Part shown: piece after piece, positions 34,864 to 45,694 of the stretch | How positions within the stretch are numbered: the first letter of the stretch is position 1 | Layout: each line of letters opens with the position of its first letter | Assembly (NCBI RefSeq): GCF_004364935.1 | Contig: NZ_SOBT01000008.1 | Span: 1,181,534 to 1,245,533 of the forward strand | Direction of reading: 5' to 3' | Length of the DNA: 64,000 nucleotides | Source: Panacagrimonas perspica | GTDB lineage: Bacteria > Pseudomonadota > Gammaproteobacteria > Nevskiales > Nevskiaceae | Program-made: the position numbers and the translations under genes | The notes under the pieces: model-generated | The model's input: only the letters and a program-made list of their open reading frames with translations | The model's database searches: none | What the model was told of the DNA's origin: nothing

Positions 34864-36057
34864 TCACAGCGGATTCTGCGATGGCAGGCCGAGCGCGATG
34901 CGTCCGGTCTGCTCGGTGATGCGATCGACGTGCCCGAGGATATGCAGCGGCATCGCCTGGAAATCCCGGTAGCGCCGCTCGAACACCGTGCCTTCGCGCA
35001 GGCCGTTGCCGCCCAGGACGCGCAGGATCAGCTTCATGGCTTCCTCGCACATCGTGACGGCCTGCATGCCGGCGCCGGTCTGCCGGAAGTAATCGGCTTC
35101 CGTCGGCGGTACGCCCGCTTCGATACGGGCGTCGGTCTCCCTCATTGCGGCATACGCCGTGTCGATCGCCGCGTTGACGAGTGCACGGGCGCGTCCGAGG
35201 TTGACGTGAATCGTCGGGCGATCGGCCATTTTGGTGCCGAAGATGGCGATGCGATCCCGGATCGCGGATGCCGTCTCGCCCAGCGATGCCTCCGCCACTC
35301 CGGCCGCCATGGCGCCGAGGAACATCACCGTCAGACCCACCCAGTCCTCGCGATAGCGTGCACCGACCACCGGGTAATTTGGATCGCGCAGATGCTCTCG
35401 ATGGCGCAGCGGCCAGGGCGCGACCCGCGTGGCGGGAACCTGCAGCTCTTCGTAATGGATGTCGTCCGTGGCGGAGGCACGCAGGCTCATGCCGTTCCAG
35501 GTCTCGTCGATGCGAACCTGCGGTTGGTGCAGATCGGCCACCGTGAATCGGAACGTCTCCTGGCCCGGCGTCGCGAAGACGACGCCCGCCCAGTCCGCGT
35601 AGCGTCCGCCCGATCCGAACGCAGCCTTGCCCTTGAGGGTGACCGTGCCATCGCTCTCAAGCCCCACGACTTCCGACGACGCGCCGGCCGGGAAGCAGAA
35701 CCACTGCCGCCTGGAGACGGCTTCCCGCAGGAATCCGAGATGAGCGGGGCCCAGCAGGCCGGCGAAATGGTGGAACGTCACCAGGTGATTCCACAGGCAC
35801 CATGCCGTCGAGCCGCAGCGCGGAGCGATCGCGCGAAGCTCGTCGGCGATCTTCACGATGCTCCCGTTCAGCCCGCCGATCTCCGGGCTCGCCGACAGAC
35901 GCATGATGTCGTTCTGCTTGATCCGGGCGATCAGACCGGGAGCCAGGGATCGCGTCCTGTCCGCCTCGGCCGCCTGCGCGGCGATCTCCTGCAGCAGCGG
36001 CGCAATGTAGGTGGGCTCTGCGTGAACCTGGCCCAGCGTGCTCGAAATGTCGGTCAT
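34864..36057 (-). CDS. flavin-dependent monooxygenase of acyl-CoA dehydrogenase fold (HsaA/HpaB-C2/DszC-like)
   Basis: A 397-residue protein with the acyl-CoA dehydrogenase fold but without the catalytic glutamate pattern. The sequence (ELRAIAPRCGSTAWCLWNHLVTFHH near residue 80, then SGGRYADWAGVVFATPG and the C-terminal RVLGGNGLREGTVFERRYRD) fits group D two-component monooxygenases that use FMNH2 or FADH2 from a separate reductase. The ATG at 36057 has GGAG 7 bases upstream; a longer frame lacks support. It is the last gene of a two-gene minus operon with the HSL esterase at 36131, 73 bp upstream. By family it could hydroxylate a phenol or a sulfur/nitrogen heterocycle. No flavin reductase is adjacent. 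Confidence 0.83.
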   Translation of the reverse strand: MTDISSTLGQVHAEPTYIAPLLQEIAAQAAEADRTRSLAPGLIARIKQNDIMRLSASPEIGGLNGSIVKIADELRAIAPRCGSTAWCLWNHLVTFHHFAGLLGPAHLGFLREAVSRRQWFCFPAGASSEVVGLESDGTVTLKGKAAFGSGGRYADWAGVVFATPGQETFRFTVADLHQPQVRIDETWNGMSLRASATDDIHYEELQVPATRVAPWPLRHREHLRDPNYPVVGARYREDWVGLTVMFLGAMAAGVAEASLGETASAIRDRIAIFGTKMADRPTIHVNLGRARALVNAAIDTAYAAMRETDARIEAGVPPTEADYFRQTGAGMQAVTMCEEAMKLILRVLGGNGLREGTVFERRYRDFQAMPLHILGHVDRITEQTGRIALGLPSQNPL

Positions 36058-36130
36058 GGCTGAACTCCGCGTGCGGGTGACGGAACGGTGCGTTGATCTG
36101 ACGCGCGGCCCGCGCCGCACGCCAGGCCGA

Positions 36131-37120
36131 TCAGGTCACGGCAAACGCCCGCTGGAGTGCGGATATGCGCTCGTTCGACATGCGACGCGTGCTGGGAGCT
36201 CCAGGGTTGAACATGTCGCTCGCGTGATAACACCCAGGATGGACGTGGAGCTCGCAGGGGACGCCTGCCTTCAGCAGGCGGCTGGCGTAGTCGATGCATT
36301 CATCCCGGAACACTTCGAGCTCGCCCACCTGCATCAAGGCCGGCGGCAGGCCGCTGAGGTCGGTCGCCCTGGCGGGCGCTGCGTGATACGGAACGTCCGC
36401 CGTCCCCGCACGCGCGCCGAGAACAGCCTTCCATGCAGCGATGTTCATGCGACCTCCCCAACTGGGGACGTCCGCGAATTCGACGGCCGACGGGGTGAGG
36501 TTGCGGTCGTCGAGCATCGGGTAGATCAGGAGCTGGTAGCAGATCGCGGGGCCGCCGCGGTCCCGCGCGATCAGCACCGTGGCCGCTGCCAGGATGCCGC
36601 CGCCGCTGCGCCCGCCGACCGCGATTCGAGCGGGATCCACGCCGACCGAGGCCGCTGCGCCCGCAAGCCACTTCAAGCCTTGGTAGCAATCTTCCACGCC
36701 TTCCGGATACGGATGCTCCGGGGCCAGCCGATACTCGACCGAGACGACGATGCAGTTCAGCTCCCGCGCGTAGTGGGAACAGTCGGGATCGTCATAACGC
36801 GTGGCGCCGACCACCATTCCGCCGCCGTGGATCCAGTACAGGCACGGCAGCAATCCCTGCGCGGACTTCGGGTGATAGAGCCGAAGCTTCAGCGCGCCCT
36901 GCCCGTCCGTCGACTCGACGGTGCGCTCGGTGATGGCGATGTCGTCGTATCGCGGAGCCGCAGCTACTCCCGCTTCGAAGTACGGGTCGAGATGGGCGCG
37001 GATGGCATCCATGCTGCCGCGATCGAAATCACGGATGACGCCGAAAGCGATCTTGAAGAAGTCGAGACCGGGCTGAAGTTCCGGCAGCACACGGCTCTCG
37101 AACGTTTTCTTTGGCGTCAT
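36131..37120 (-). CDS. alpha/beta hydrolase, HSL family esterase
   Basis: A 329-residue type IV (hormone-sensitive lipase) esterase. The oxyanion motif is IHGGGMVVG, the nucleophile GRSGGG (Ser in place of the usual GDSAGG context), the acid VGELEVFRDE and the histidine HPGCYHASDMF. ATG at 37120 has GGAG 8 bases upstream; the frame continues 27 codons further without a ribosome site. It lies between the TetR gene upstream on the same strand and the monooxygenase downstream, so all three may share control. A likely role is hydrolysis of an ester produced or imported by the pathway. Confidence 0.92.
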   Translation of the reverse strand: MTPKKTFESRVLPELQPGLDFFKIAFGVIRDFDRGSMDAIRAHLDPYFEAGVAAAPRYDDIAITERTVESTDGQGALKLRLYHPKSAQGLLPCLYWIHGGGMVVGATRYDDPDCSHYARELNCIVVSVEYRLAPEHPYPEGVEDCYQGLKWLAGAAASVGVDPARIAVGGRSGGGILAAATVLIARDRGGPAICYQLLIYPMLDDRNLTPSAVEFADVPSWGGRMNIAAWKAVLGARAGTADVPYHAAPARATDLSGLPPALMQVGELEVFRDECIDYASRLLKAGVPCELHVHPGCYHASDMFNPGAPSTRRMSNERISALQRAFAVT

Positions 37121-37213
37121 CTTCGTTTCTCCGTCGAATGCCTCGAAGTCTGCGCCACCTGACGTAAAGAACTTGTCAGGACTGGTCGCGATCCGCGGCA
37201 CGGCGCGATCTCC

Positions 37214-37906
37214 TTACGCGTCCGGCGCACCCTCGAATGCGCGCAGCTCCCGATGCGCCTTGCGCAGCTCCTTCATCAGCCGCTCGCGTTCCGGTGGATC
37301 TCCCAGAGCCAGGAGCCGCAGCAGGATTCCATAGCGGACCTGCACACCGAAGCGCTCGTCGCTCAGTTCCTTCTGCACCCACAGGTCGAGTACGCCGGCA
37401 AAGAAGATCTGGTATTCCCGGGCGAGGTCGAACAGTCCGATCCCCTTGGGAAGGCGCTTCGCATCCTCCAGCGCTTTCAGCCGGCCGGCCCAGAACTTCA
37501 GTGCCCGGTTCATCAGCAACGGCCGATGCTCCGGTTCGAATACGCCGAGCTCGAATCGCCACAGCGGGCGCAGGTAGTCCGAGTCGCTGGTGTACACCCG
37601 CGCCACCGCTTCGGCCGCAGCGAGCGCCTGGCCGTACGGCCCCTCCGCGAGGGGCACGCGCGTCGCGGCTTCGAGCTGATCCATCGTCCGGTTCAGCAGC
37701 GCGTACAGGATCGTCCCTTTCGAACCGATCAGGTTGTAGAGCGTCGCCACGCTGACGTCGGCGCGCAGCGCGAGCATGCCGACCGAGAAATCCGTCGATC
37801 CCGTTTCCCGGACGAGCGCTTCCGCGGCCGTGAGGATCGCTTCGCGCCGCCCCTCCTTCTGCTGCTCGCGCGCAGCTGGCCAAACCACCGGTGTTTGCTT
37901 CGACAT
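37214..37906 (-). CDS. TetR family transcriptional regulator
   Basis: A 230-residue TetR-type regulator. Helix-turn-helix in the N terminus: GRREAILTAAEALVRETGS, then SVGMLALRADVSVATLYNLI. The C-terminal domain (FELGVFEPEHRPLLMNRALKFW) is the ligand-binding part. ATG at 37906 is chosen as the beginning of the conserved region. It is divergent from the Rieske oxygenase across 163 bp that contain a palindrome (38003-38018), the classic layout for a TetR repressor and its target operon, and it also lies upstream of the esterase and monooxygenase genes. Confidence 0.93.
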   Translation of the reverse strand: MSKQTPVVWPAAREQQKEGRREAILTAAEALVRETGSTDFSVGMLALRADVSVATLYNLIGSKGTILYALLNRTMDQLEAATRVPLAEGPYGQALAAAEAVARVYTSDSDYLRPLWRFELGVFEPEHRPLLMNRALKFWAGRLKALEDAKRLPKGIGLFDLAREYQIFFAGVLDLWVQKELSDERFGVQVRYGILLRLLALGDPPERERLMKELRKAHRELRAFEGAPDA

Positions 37907-38002
37907 GGTCCTCGGGCACGACCGCCCTGGGTGGGCGCCAGCGCGAAGCTTGCCGCATTCGCCCGCCGACGGGCGGCCGTTGCCATGCTCTATAAGCCGT
38001 TT

Positions 38003-38018
38003 TAGCATGCGTTCTAAT
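38003..38018. promoter_or_regulatory. candidate TetR operator upstream of the Rieske operon
   Basis: TTAGCATGCGTTCTAA has TTAG and CTAA outer arms with a CATG-containing core, lying in the A+T-rich stretch between the TetR gene and the Rieske gene start at 38070. The A+T content here (about 37990-38025) exceeds the surroundings and fits a promoter. The palindrome is imperfect in the middle. Confidence 0.4.
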
Positions 38019-38069
38019 TATACGGATGCCGGCACGTTGCCGATCACCCGAACGAAGAACGGAGGAGTC

Positions 38070-39362
38070 ATGCGTACGAACTTCACACAGGCGGCGGGCC
38101 TGGGCACGGAGCCGCTCTCGTTCGAGCCCTACCGCTCGCAGGCGTACTTCGAGCTGGAACGCGAGAAGATCTTCCGGCGGACCTGGCTGATCATGGGGCG
38201 CGTCGAAGACCTGCCCAACGCCGGCGACTACATCGTCAAGGAAGTGGAGATCTGCAACGCGTCGATCCTGATCACGCGGCAGGCCAGTGGCGCTGTCCGC
38301 GCCTTCCACAACATCTGCTCGCATCGCGGCAACCAGGTGGTCTGGGACTCCAAAGGTTCGCGCAAGACGATGTTCCGCTGCCCGTACCACAACTGGACGT
38401 ACGGCAACGACGGCAAGCTGCTGGCCATCAGCGACGAGAAGATGTTCTTCGGCGTCGACAAGAAGAAGTGCGGCCTGGACACGGTGCACTGCGATGTCTG
38501 GGACGGCTGGATCTTCATCAATCTCAACCCCGAGAACCGCATGACGCTGCGCGAGTATCTCGGGTCGATGGGCAATTTCCTGTCCGGCATTCCATATCCG
38601 AACGCACATCGCTCGATCAAGATCCAGGCCCACCTGAAGTGCAACTGGAAGTTTCTGATCGACGCGTTCAGCGAGGCGTATCACATCCCCGTGCTGCACT
38701 CGAAGACGATCGGCCCGACGTTCTCGAACAAGAGCAACCCGCTGGCGCATCTGCAGAACGCCGAGTTCTTCGGGCCGCACCAGTCCATCTCGCTGTTCGG
38801 TAATCCGGACTACAAACCCGAAGAAGCCGCGCTGGTCGAGAAGCTCGCCTACTCGGGCATGGTGTCCGAGAACGTGCTGGCGGCCAACCAGAGCGAGGAC
38901 ACGGCCGACCTGCGTTCGCATCGCAGCGTCAACCCGGGCAAGTCCCCGACCTGGTCGATGGACATCAACGAGATCTTTCCGAACTTCCACCTCGACGTGG
39001 CCGGCGGCGGCTTCTGGACGCACGAGATCTGGCCGATCACGCAGGACAGTTCGCGCTACGAGATGCGCTTCTTCGTGCCAGAGCCGAAGACGGTGCGCGA
39101 AGCGTTCCACCAGGAGCACTACATCGCGCGCTTGGCCGACGTCGTTCTGGAAGATCTTGCGAACGTCGAGCGGACGCACAAGGGCGTCGCGGCACGCGTG
39201 AAGAACGAGATGGTGCTGCAGGAGCACGAGGTGCTCATCCGGCGGATGCTCAAGGTGCACGAGGAGTTCGAGCAGTCCGAGACGCTGGAGGAAGCGATGA
39301 AGCGCTGTGCGTGGGCTGACAGCGACACCGTGCCCGAGCCGGCGCTGGAGAACTGCGCATGA
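38070..39362 (+). CDS. Rieske non-haem iron oxygenase, catalytic (alpha) subunit
   Basis: A 430-residue aromatic-ring-hydroxylating-type oxygenase. The Rieske [2Fe-2S] ligands are in NICSHRGN and RCPYHNW (about residues 82-106), and the mononuclear iron site follows from DAFSEAYHIPVLHSKT (two His) with a later Asp. ATG at 38070 has GGAGGAG immediately upstream, which fixes the start. It begins a plus operon whose second gene overlaps it (ATGA) and whose third is a [2Fe-2S] ferredoxin. No beta subunit or reductase is present, so it probably belongs to the single-component-type alpha subunits (as in O-demethylases, carnitine or steroid oxygenases) using an external reductase. Confidence 0.94.
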   Translation: MRTNFTQAAGLGTEPLSFEPYRSQAYFELEREKIFRRTWLIMGRVEDLPNAGDYIVKEVEICNASILITRQASGAVRAFHNICSHRGNQVVWDSKGSRKTMFRCPYHNWTYGNDGKLLAISDEKMFFGVDKKKCGLDTVHCDVWDGWIFINLNPENRMTLREYLGSMGNFLSGIPYPNAHRSIKIQAHLKCNWKFLIDAFSEAYHIPVLHSKTIGPTFSNKSNPLAHLQNAEFFGPHQSISLFGNPDYKPEEAALVEKLAYSGMVSENVLAANQSEDTADLRSHRSVNPGKSPTWSMDINEIFPNFHLDVAGGGFWTHEIWPITQDSSRYEMRFFVPEPKTVREAFHQEHYIARLADVVLEDLANVERTHKGVAARVKNEMVLQEHEVLIRRMLKVHEEFEQSETLEEAMKRCAWADSDTVPEPALENCA

Positions 39363-39721
39363 GGAACGTCGCGACCGTGCCACCGGGCGAGCGAGCCCTG
39401 CCCGCCGGCTTCGAGGACATCGAGCCCTTCGTGTCCTACTGGGCCGTGGCGGGACAGAACGAGCGCCGCTACCAGCGCTGCGACACCACGTTCGACGAGG
39501 TCCGCCGCTTCTACGATGCGATGCTGCCGCGCGCCGACGATGCGATGAAACACCTCGCCGACTTCCCGTTGCGCGACATGCCCGGTCCGGAAGCCCGCCT
39601 GATGCGCCTGGTGCTGTCGCTGGCCCAGGCCTCGATGGCCGTGGAAGTCCAGGGAGGGGCTCGCGTACCCAACGCCCCCTGGCCGGACACGGTCCGGATT
39701 CTCACCGAAGAGACCCTCTGA
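39359..39721 (+). CDS. conserved-looking protein of unknown function in Rieske operon
   Basis: A 120-residue soluble protein with no recognised domain. The first 30 residues contain ALPAGFEDIEPFVSYWAVAG, followed by a helical, Arg/Asp-rich middle (RRYQRCDTTFDEVRRFYDAM) and QASMAVEVQGGARV at the end. Its ATG overlaps the Rieske stop (ATGA), so it is translationally coupled. Because it lies between an oxygenase and its ferredoxin, it may be a small auxiliary subunit or assembly factor. A beta subunit of NTF2 fold would be about 160-190 residues and is not matched. Confidence 0.8.
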   Translation: MRNVATVPPGERALPAGFEDIEPFVSYWAVAGQNERRYQRCDTTFDEVRRFYDAMLPRADDAMKHLADFPLRDMPGPEARLMRLVLSLAQASMAVEVQGGARVPNAPWPDTVRILTEETL

Positions 39722-39743
39722 ATCTCCGGCCGGGGTCTGCGCG

Positions 39744-40058
39744 ATGCCTGTGATTCACGTGACCAACCGCAAGGGCGTGTCATCCACGCTCGAAGCGGAA
39801 GTCGGAGTACCGCTGATGGAAGCGCTTCGCGAACACGGCGACGTCGAGGCCCTGTGCGGCGGCAACTGCGCCTGCGCGACCTGCCATGTGCACATCGACG
39901 AACGCTGGATCGAACGAGTCGGGTCCGCGGGACCCGACGAGATGACGCTGCTGGACTACAGCATGGAGAAGCGTCCCACCTCGCGCTTGAGCTGCCAGGT
40001 GCAGATGGTCGAGGCGTTCGATGGCCTGCAGCTTCACATCGCGGCGAGCGAAGGTTGA
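39744..40058 (+). CDS. [2Fe-2S] ferredoxin (plant/adrenodoxin type)
   Basis: A 104-residue ferredoxin. Three cluster cysteines are in LCGGNCACATCHVHI (spacing CX5CX2C) and the fourth in RLSCQVQM near residue 85. The sequence begins MPVIHVTNRKGVSSTLEAE and has the EALREHGDVEALCGG loop typical of adrenodoxin-like ferredoxins. ATG 39744 follows the previous gene by 22 bp. It should carry electrons from a reductase encoded elsewhere to the Rieske oxygenase upstream. Confidence 0.93.
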   Translation: MPVIHVTNRKGVSSTLEAEVGVPLMEALREHGDVEALCGGNCACATCHVHIDERWIERVGSAGPDEMTLLDYSMEKRPTSRLSCQVQMVEAFDGLQLHIAASEG

Positions 40059-40107
40059 TGCCCGCGGTACGTAGACGTTCGTGACCGAGCGTCCGAAGAG
40101 AGGCTAA

Positions 40108-40314
40108 CGCAAAGGCGCAAGCCCGCCCGTTCGATGCAAGACGGTGCAAGTCGAGGACGACCGACCGTCAGGTCGGGTCATCGAAGACCGCAGGACGCGC
40201 AAGTTCGCCATCGGGCCGAAGCTCGGCTACTGGCCGAGTCCTACCGTCGCGGTGTATGCGCAGATCCAGAAAGAATACGACGTACGAAATGCGCCTCGTG
40301 GCGAGTATTACTGA
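40108..40314 (+). pseudogene. remnant of outer-membrane transporter/porin C terminus
   Basis: An open stretch of 68 codons ending TGA at 40314 includes TRKFAIGPKLGYWPSPTVAV and YAQIQKEYDVRNAPRGEYY. This resembles the last beta strands of the phenol-degradation MetA/SphA-type outer-membrane transporter family, where a KFAIGPQLGYW-like strand precedes a KEYDVRNRP-like one. No signal peptide or earlier barrel is present upstream (a TAA lies at 40105), and it stops short of the usual final aromatic strand. I read it as a truncated relic left beside the Rieske operon. Confidence 0.55.
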
Positions 40315-40477
40315 CTGATGTTCGCGTGCCCTCTCGGCGGCTGAACTTTCTGCGAGCCCGGAAGCAGTCCGGCTGAGAGCGATCCGCGCCGCACGAGCCG
40401 GAGCGATCCGCCAACGGCGGCGTCTTCGGTCACGCGCATCTCGCAGGGCGCTCCATTGCTGCGAACGCCCCCGTGCT

Positions 40478-43276
<2,799 letters not shown>

Positions 43277-43761
43277 GCAGCGCTTTCCCGTTTGAATGTT
43301 CAGAAGATCGACGTCCCACGCGGATCAGGAAGCGGGCGCCAATCGTGTGTCGAACGGCGGGACATGCCGGCGGCATGGGAGATAGTGCCAAAGCCGGAGC
43401 AGTCGCTCCACTGGCGCGAGCCGCTATTTTTCTGGTGCAGGCCCACCTCATTTCTCGGCGACGATGCGACGGCCCGACCATACGTGGAAGCACGTCGGCT
43501 TCCGCGGATGGAAACGCCAGCAAGGACGAGCAGTAGACGATCGGAAGACGGATGCGCAAGGCAATTTGCGATCCATCCTTTCAGTTTGCATGGTGGCCTT
43601 TTCTGACGATCGGCGACGTCGTCGTGGCGTCGAGCGTTCGCGACCGTCGTGGCACGAATGTTCGGGGGCCTCCACACCCGGTACTCGTATTCGCTCCCGG
43701 CAGCGCGGCACGGATGCTGCTACCACCGCGCGAAGCGGCTCATCGAGCGAGAGACATCCGC
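43277..43761. other. 485-bp region without convincing genes
   Basis: It lies between the histidine kinase start (minus) and a small membrane-protein gene (plus), so it holds both promoters. Frames within it are short, basic and lack domains; no strong repeats or hairpins were seen. Confidence 0.4.
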
Positions 43762-44352
43762 ATGCGACAGATTCTCAACTTCGCGGCCGTCACCATCATC
43801 TCTCCCGTTTGCTTCCTGTTTTTTCGAGAGGCACTCGGATTGCCGTCGTCCTCCGCAATTCCGCTCTGCCTCGTTGCGGGCATGACGGCATTCCATGCCC
43901 TTGCCAATCACGTGGGTTTGCAGCGAGCGTCGTTGCGTCTGTATCGGGCGTTGCGACGCCGGCGCTGCCAGTTGCGAACTTCGGAAGCGTCGTCCGCCAT
44001 GCTGATGTGGGGCACCTACGCCGCGCTCGCGCTGATGACCGTCGGACAGATCATGTCGCCGGAGAGCGTGGAGCTGCCGGGCCGCGACGTCGGACCGAAA
44101 GCGGCAAGCAGCAGGAATGCCATCCACGTGGCGTCGAACGCGGCGCTCGCCGACGGCATGTCGCCAGCGACCCCGCTTGCGATCGATCGCGCGGCGGGGT
44201 CGCGGGGAATGAACGCCGCTCGGCGGCTTCAACGCCCGGCCACAGCTCCGCCTGGACCCGAACAGGAGTCTGCTTTTTGCCCCCGATGCCGCGACTGGTT
44301 GAAGACGTTCCTCACGGCCATCTCGGCACCCGGATCTTCACGCGATATGTGA
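43762..44352 (+). CDS. putative small membrane protein
   Basis: A 196-residue frame with ATG at 43762. It shows hydrophobic segments RQILNFAAVTIISPVCFLFF, AIPLCLVAGMTAFHALA and SAMLMWGTYAALALMTVG (residues 1-105), then a long polar C-terminal tail with a CPRC motif. The upstream frame is open but not protein-like, so the start rests on GAGCGAGAGA before the ATG and the membrane pattern. No family recognised. The tail looks disordered and may not be translated in nature. Confidence 0.42.
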   Translation: MRQILNFAAVTIISPVCFLFFREALGLPSSSAIPLCLVAGMTAFHALANHVGLQRASLRLYRALRRRRCQLRTSEASSAMLMWGTYAALALMTVGQIMSPESVELPGRDVGPKAASSRNAIHVASNAALADGMSPATPLAIDRAAGSRGMNAARRLQRPATAPPGPEQESAFCPRCRDWLKTFLTAISAPGSSRDM

Positions 44353-44358
44353 GGAACA

Positions 44359-44380
44359 CCCCGCAGGATTCCTTGCGGGG
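44359..44380. terminator. weak hairpin between two convergent genes
   Basis: CCCCGCA (44359-44365) pairs with TGCGGGG (44374-44380) around an 8-base loop, 92 bp beyond the minus-strand AlkB-like stop and just after the small membrane-protein frame. No T-run follows on either strand, so it is a weak or factor-dependent terminator at most. Confidence 0.35.
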
Positions 44381-44472
44381 AAAAGACGGCTCGCTCGCGG
44401 ATCAGCAGCGGATGCGCTTTTCGTTGTTGTCCGACGTTCCCGGTATTCCAGGCGCGTTGTCGGCTTTGGCGA

Positions 44473-45597
44473 TCAGCAGCCCACCGTCGCCGCCTTGCCC
44501 GCCTTGTCGCCCGCTTCGCCGATCCAGTCGGGCCATCCGGCGCGCTTGTTCTGTTCGCGCGCCAGCGTGCGTTCTTCGGCGGTGGCGTACTCGAGATCCC
44601 AGCGTTTGAGCGCCGGCATGATGATCCGGCGGTGCCAGAGCGGCGGGATCAACGCGACGAAGAAGCACGTGAACAGGCTCGGCATCGGAATCGCTTCGGG
44701 ATGTGGCACGAGCTTGTTGTAGGGCATGTACGAATCCTGGTGATGCCCGGCGTGATTCGTGATCTCGAACGATACGATGCGCGACAGCTCGCTCATGTGA
44801 TTCCAGACGTGGCGGTTGCCGATGCGCGAGCCTTCGACGCGGATCAGGCCGTAATGCTGGAAATAGTTGAACGACTCGATCCACAGGCGCGCGGCGAGCA
44901 TGCCGGTGACCGTGAGTGCCACACCCGCCCAGCCGCCGACGAGGAAGATCAGGCCCTGGAAGACGAGCATGACACCGACCCACGACCAGGTCCGGTTGCG
45001 CCAGTTCCAGAACGACAGGCCGCGCTTGTTGAGCGCCCTCTTCTCGAGCCGGAAGCCGATGCTGAAGCTCACGTACAGCTCGTGCAGCGCGAACCAGTAC
45101 AGCGTCTGCCCGCGCGGCGCGGTGTCGCCATCCTCCGGCGTGCAGACGTCGATGTGGTGGCCGACGATGTGGCCGATGTCGCGGATGCCGTCGAACATGC
45201 AGATCTGCGAGATCTGTCCGAGCACGCGCGAAGCCTTGTGCCGGCGATGCCACAACTCGTGCGCGGCGGGCCCGCCGGGAACCACCGAGATCCACATCAG
45301 CGAAGCGATGCTGCCGACGATCTGCATCGTCGTCAGCTCGTTGTTGGCGATGTGGTGTGCCGCGAAGAAGTAGATCGCGAGCGATCCGATCGCCGCCATC
45401 CACACGGGTGCCGTCGCCAGGAAGTTGTTGGTCATGCGCCGCGGCCGCATGTTGCGCGGCAGCAGCGCGTCGATCGCGGCCAGGATCGGGAATGTGGCGA
45501 TGCCGAGCCACACCCAGTCGCCACCCAGCACGAATCCCGCGATGCCGGCGGCGACCAGACCGTTGGGAATTAGCCAGAACTTCAGATAGTCCGTCAT
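44473..45597 (-). CDS. AlkB-like di-iron membrane fatty acid desaturase/hydroxylase (left arm)
   Basis: A 374-residue inner-membrane di-iron enzyme of the alkane hydroxylase/fatty acid desaturase superfamily. Histidine boxes are HELWHRRH (residues 113-120), HIVGHH (143-148), the NYFQHYG motif (244-250) and NHAGHHQ (281-287); at least four membrane segments separate them. AlkB proteins usually read NYxEHYG, so the glutamate is glutamine here. ATG at 45597 starts 97 bp after the 371-residue protein and gives the same N terminus as its paralogue at 52654. Electrons would come from a rubredoxin or ferredoxin system that is not encoded here. Hydroxylation of an alkyl chain or aromatic methyl group is the likely reaction. 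Confidence 0.88.
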   Translation of the reverse strand: MTDYLKFWLIPNGLVAAGIAGFVLGGDWVWLGIATFPILAAIDALLPRNMRPRRMTNNFLATAPVWMAAIGSLAIYFFAAHHIANNELTTMQIVGSIASLMWISVVPGGPAAHELWHRRHKASRVLGQISQICMFDGIRDIGHIVGHHIDVCTPEDGDTAPRGQTLYWFALHELYVSFSIGFRLEKRALNKRGLSFWNWRNRTWSWVGVMLVFQGLIFLVGGWAGVALTVTGMLAARLWIESFNYFQHYGLIRVEGSRIGNRHVWNHMSELSRIVSFEITNHAGHHQDSYMPYNKLVPHPEAIPMPSLFTCFFVALIPPLWHRRIIMPALKRWDLEYATAEERTLAREQNKRAGWPDWIGEAGDKAGKAATVGC

Positions 45598-45694
45598 GAC
45601 ACGTCTCCTCTTGTGCTCACTTGGTGGCGAAAAGCCACCCGCGCCCCACCGTGCGCATCCGCGCAGGGCCTCGCCCTCGCGGTGCGCGACGACT

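Noticed and set aside
40134-40376. 80-residue plus-strand frame
   Set aside because: Arg-rich and out of frame with the porin-like remnant that better explains the same bases.
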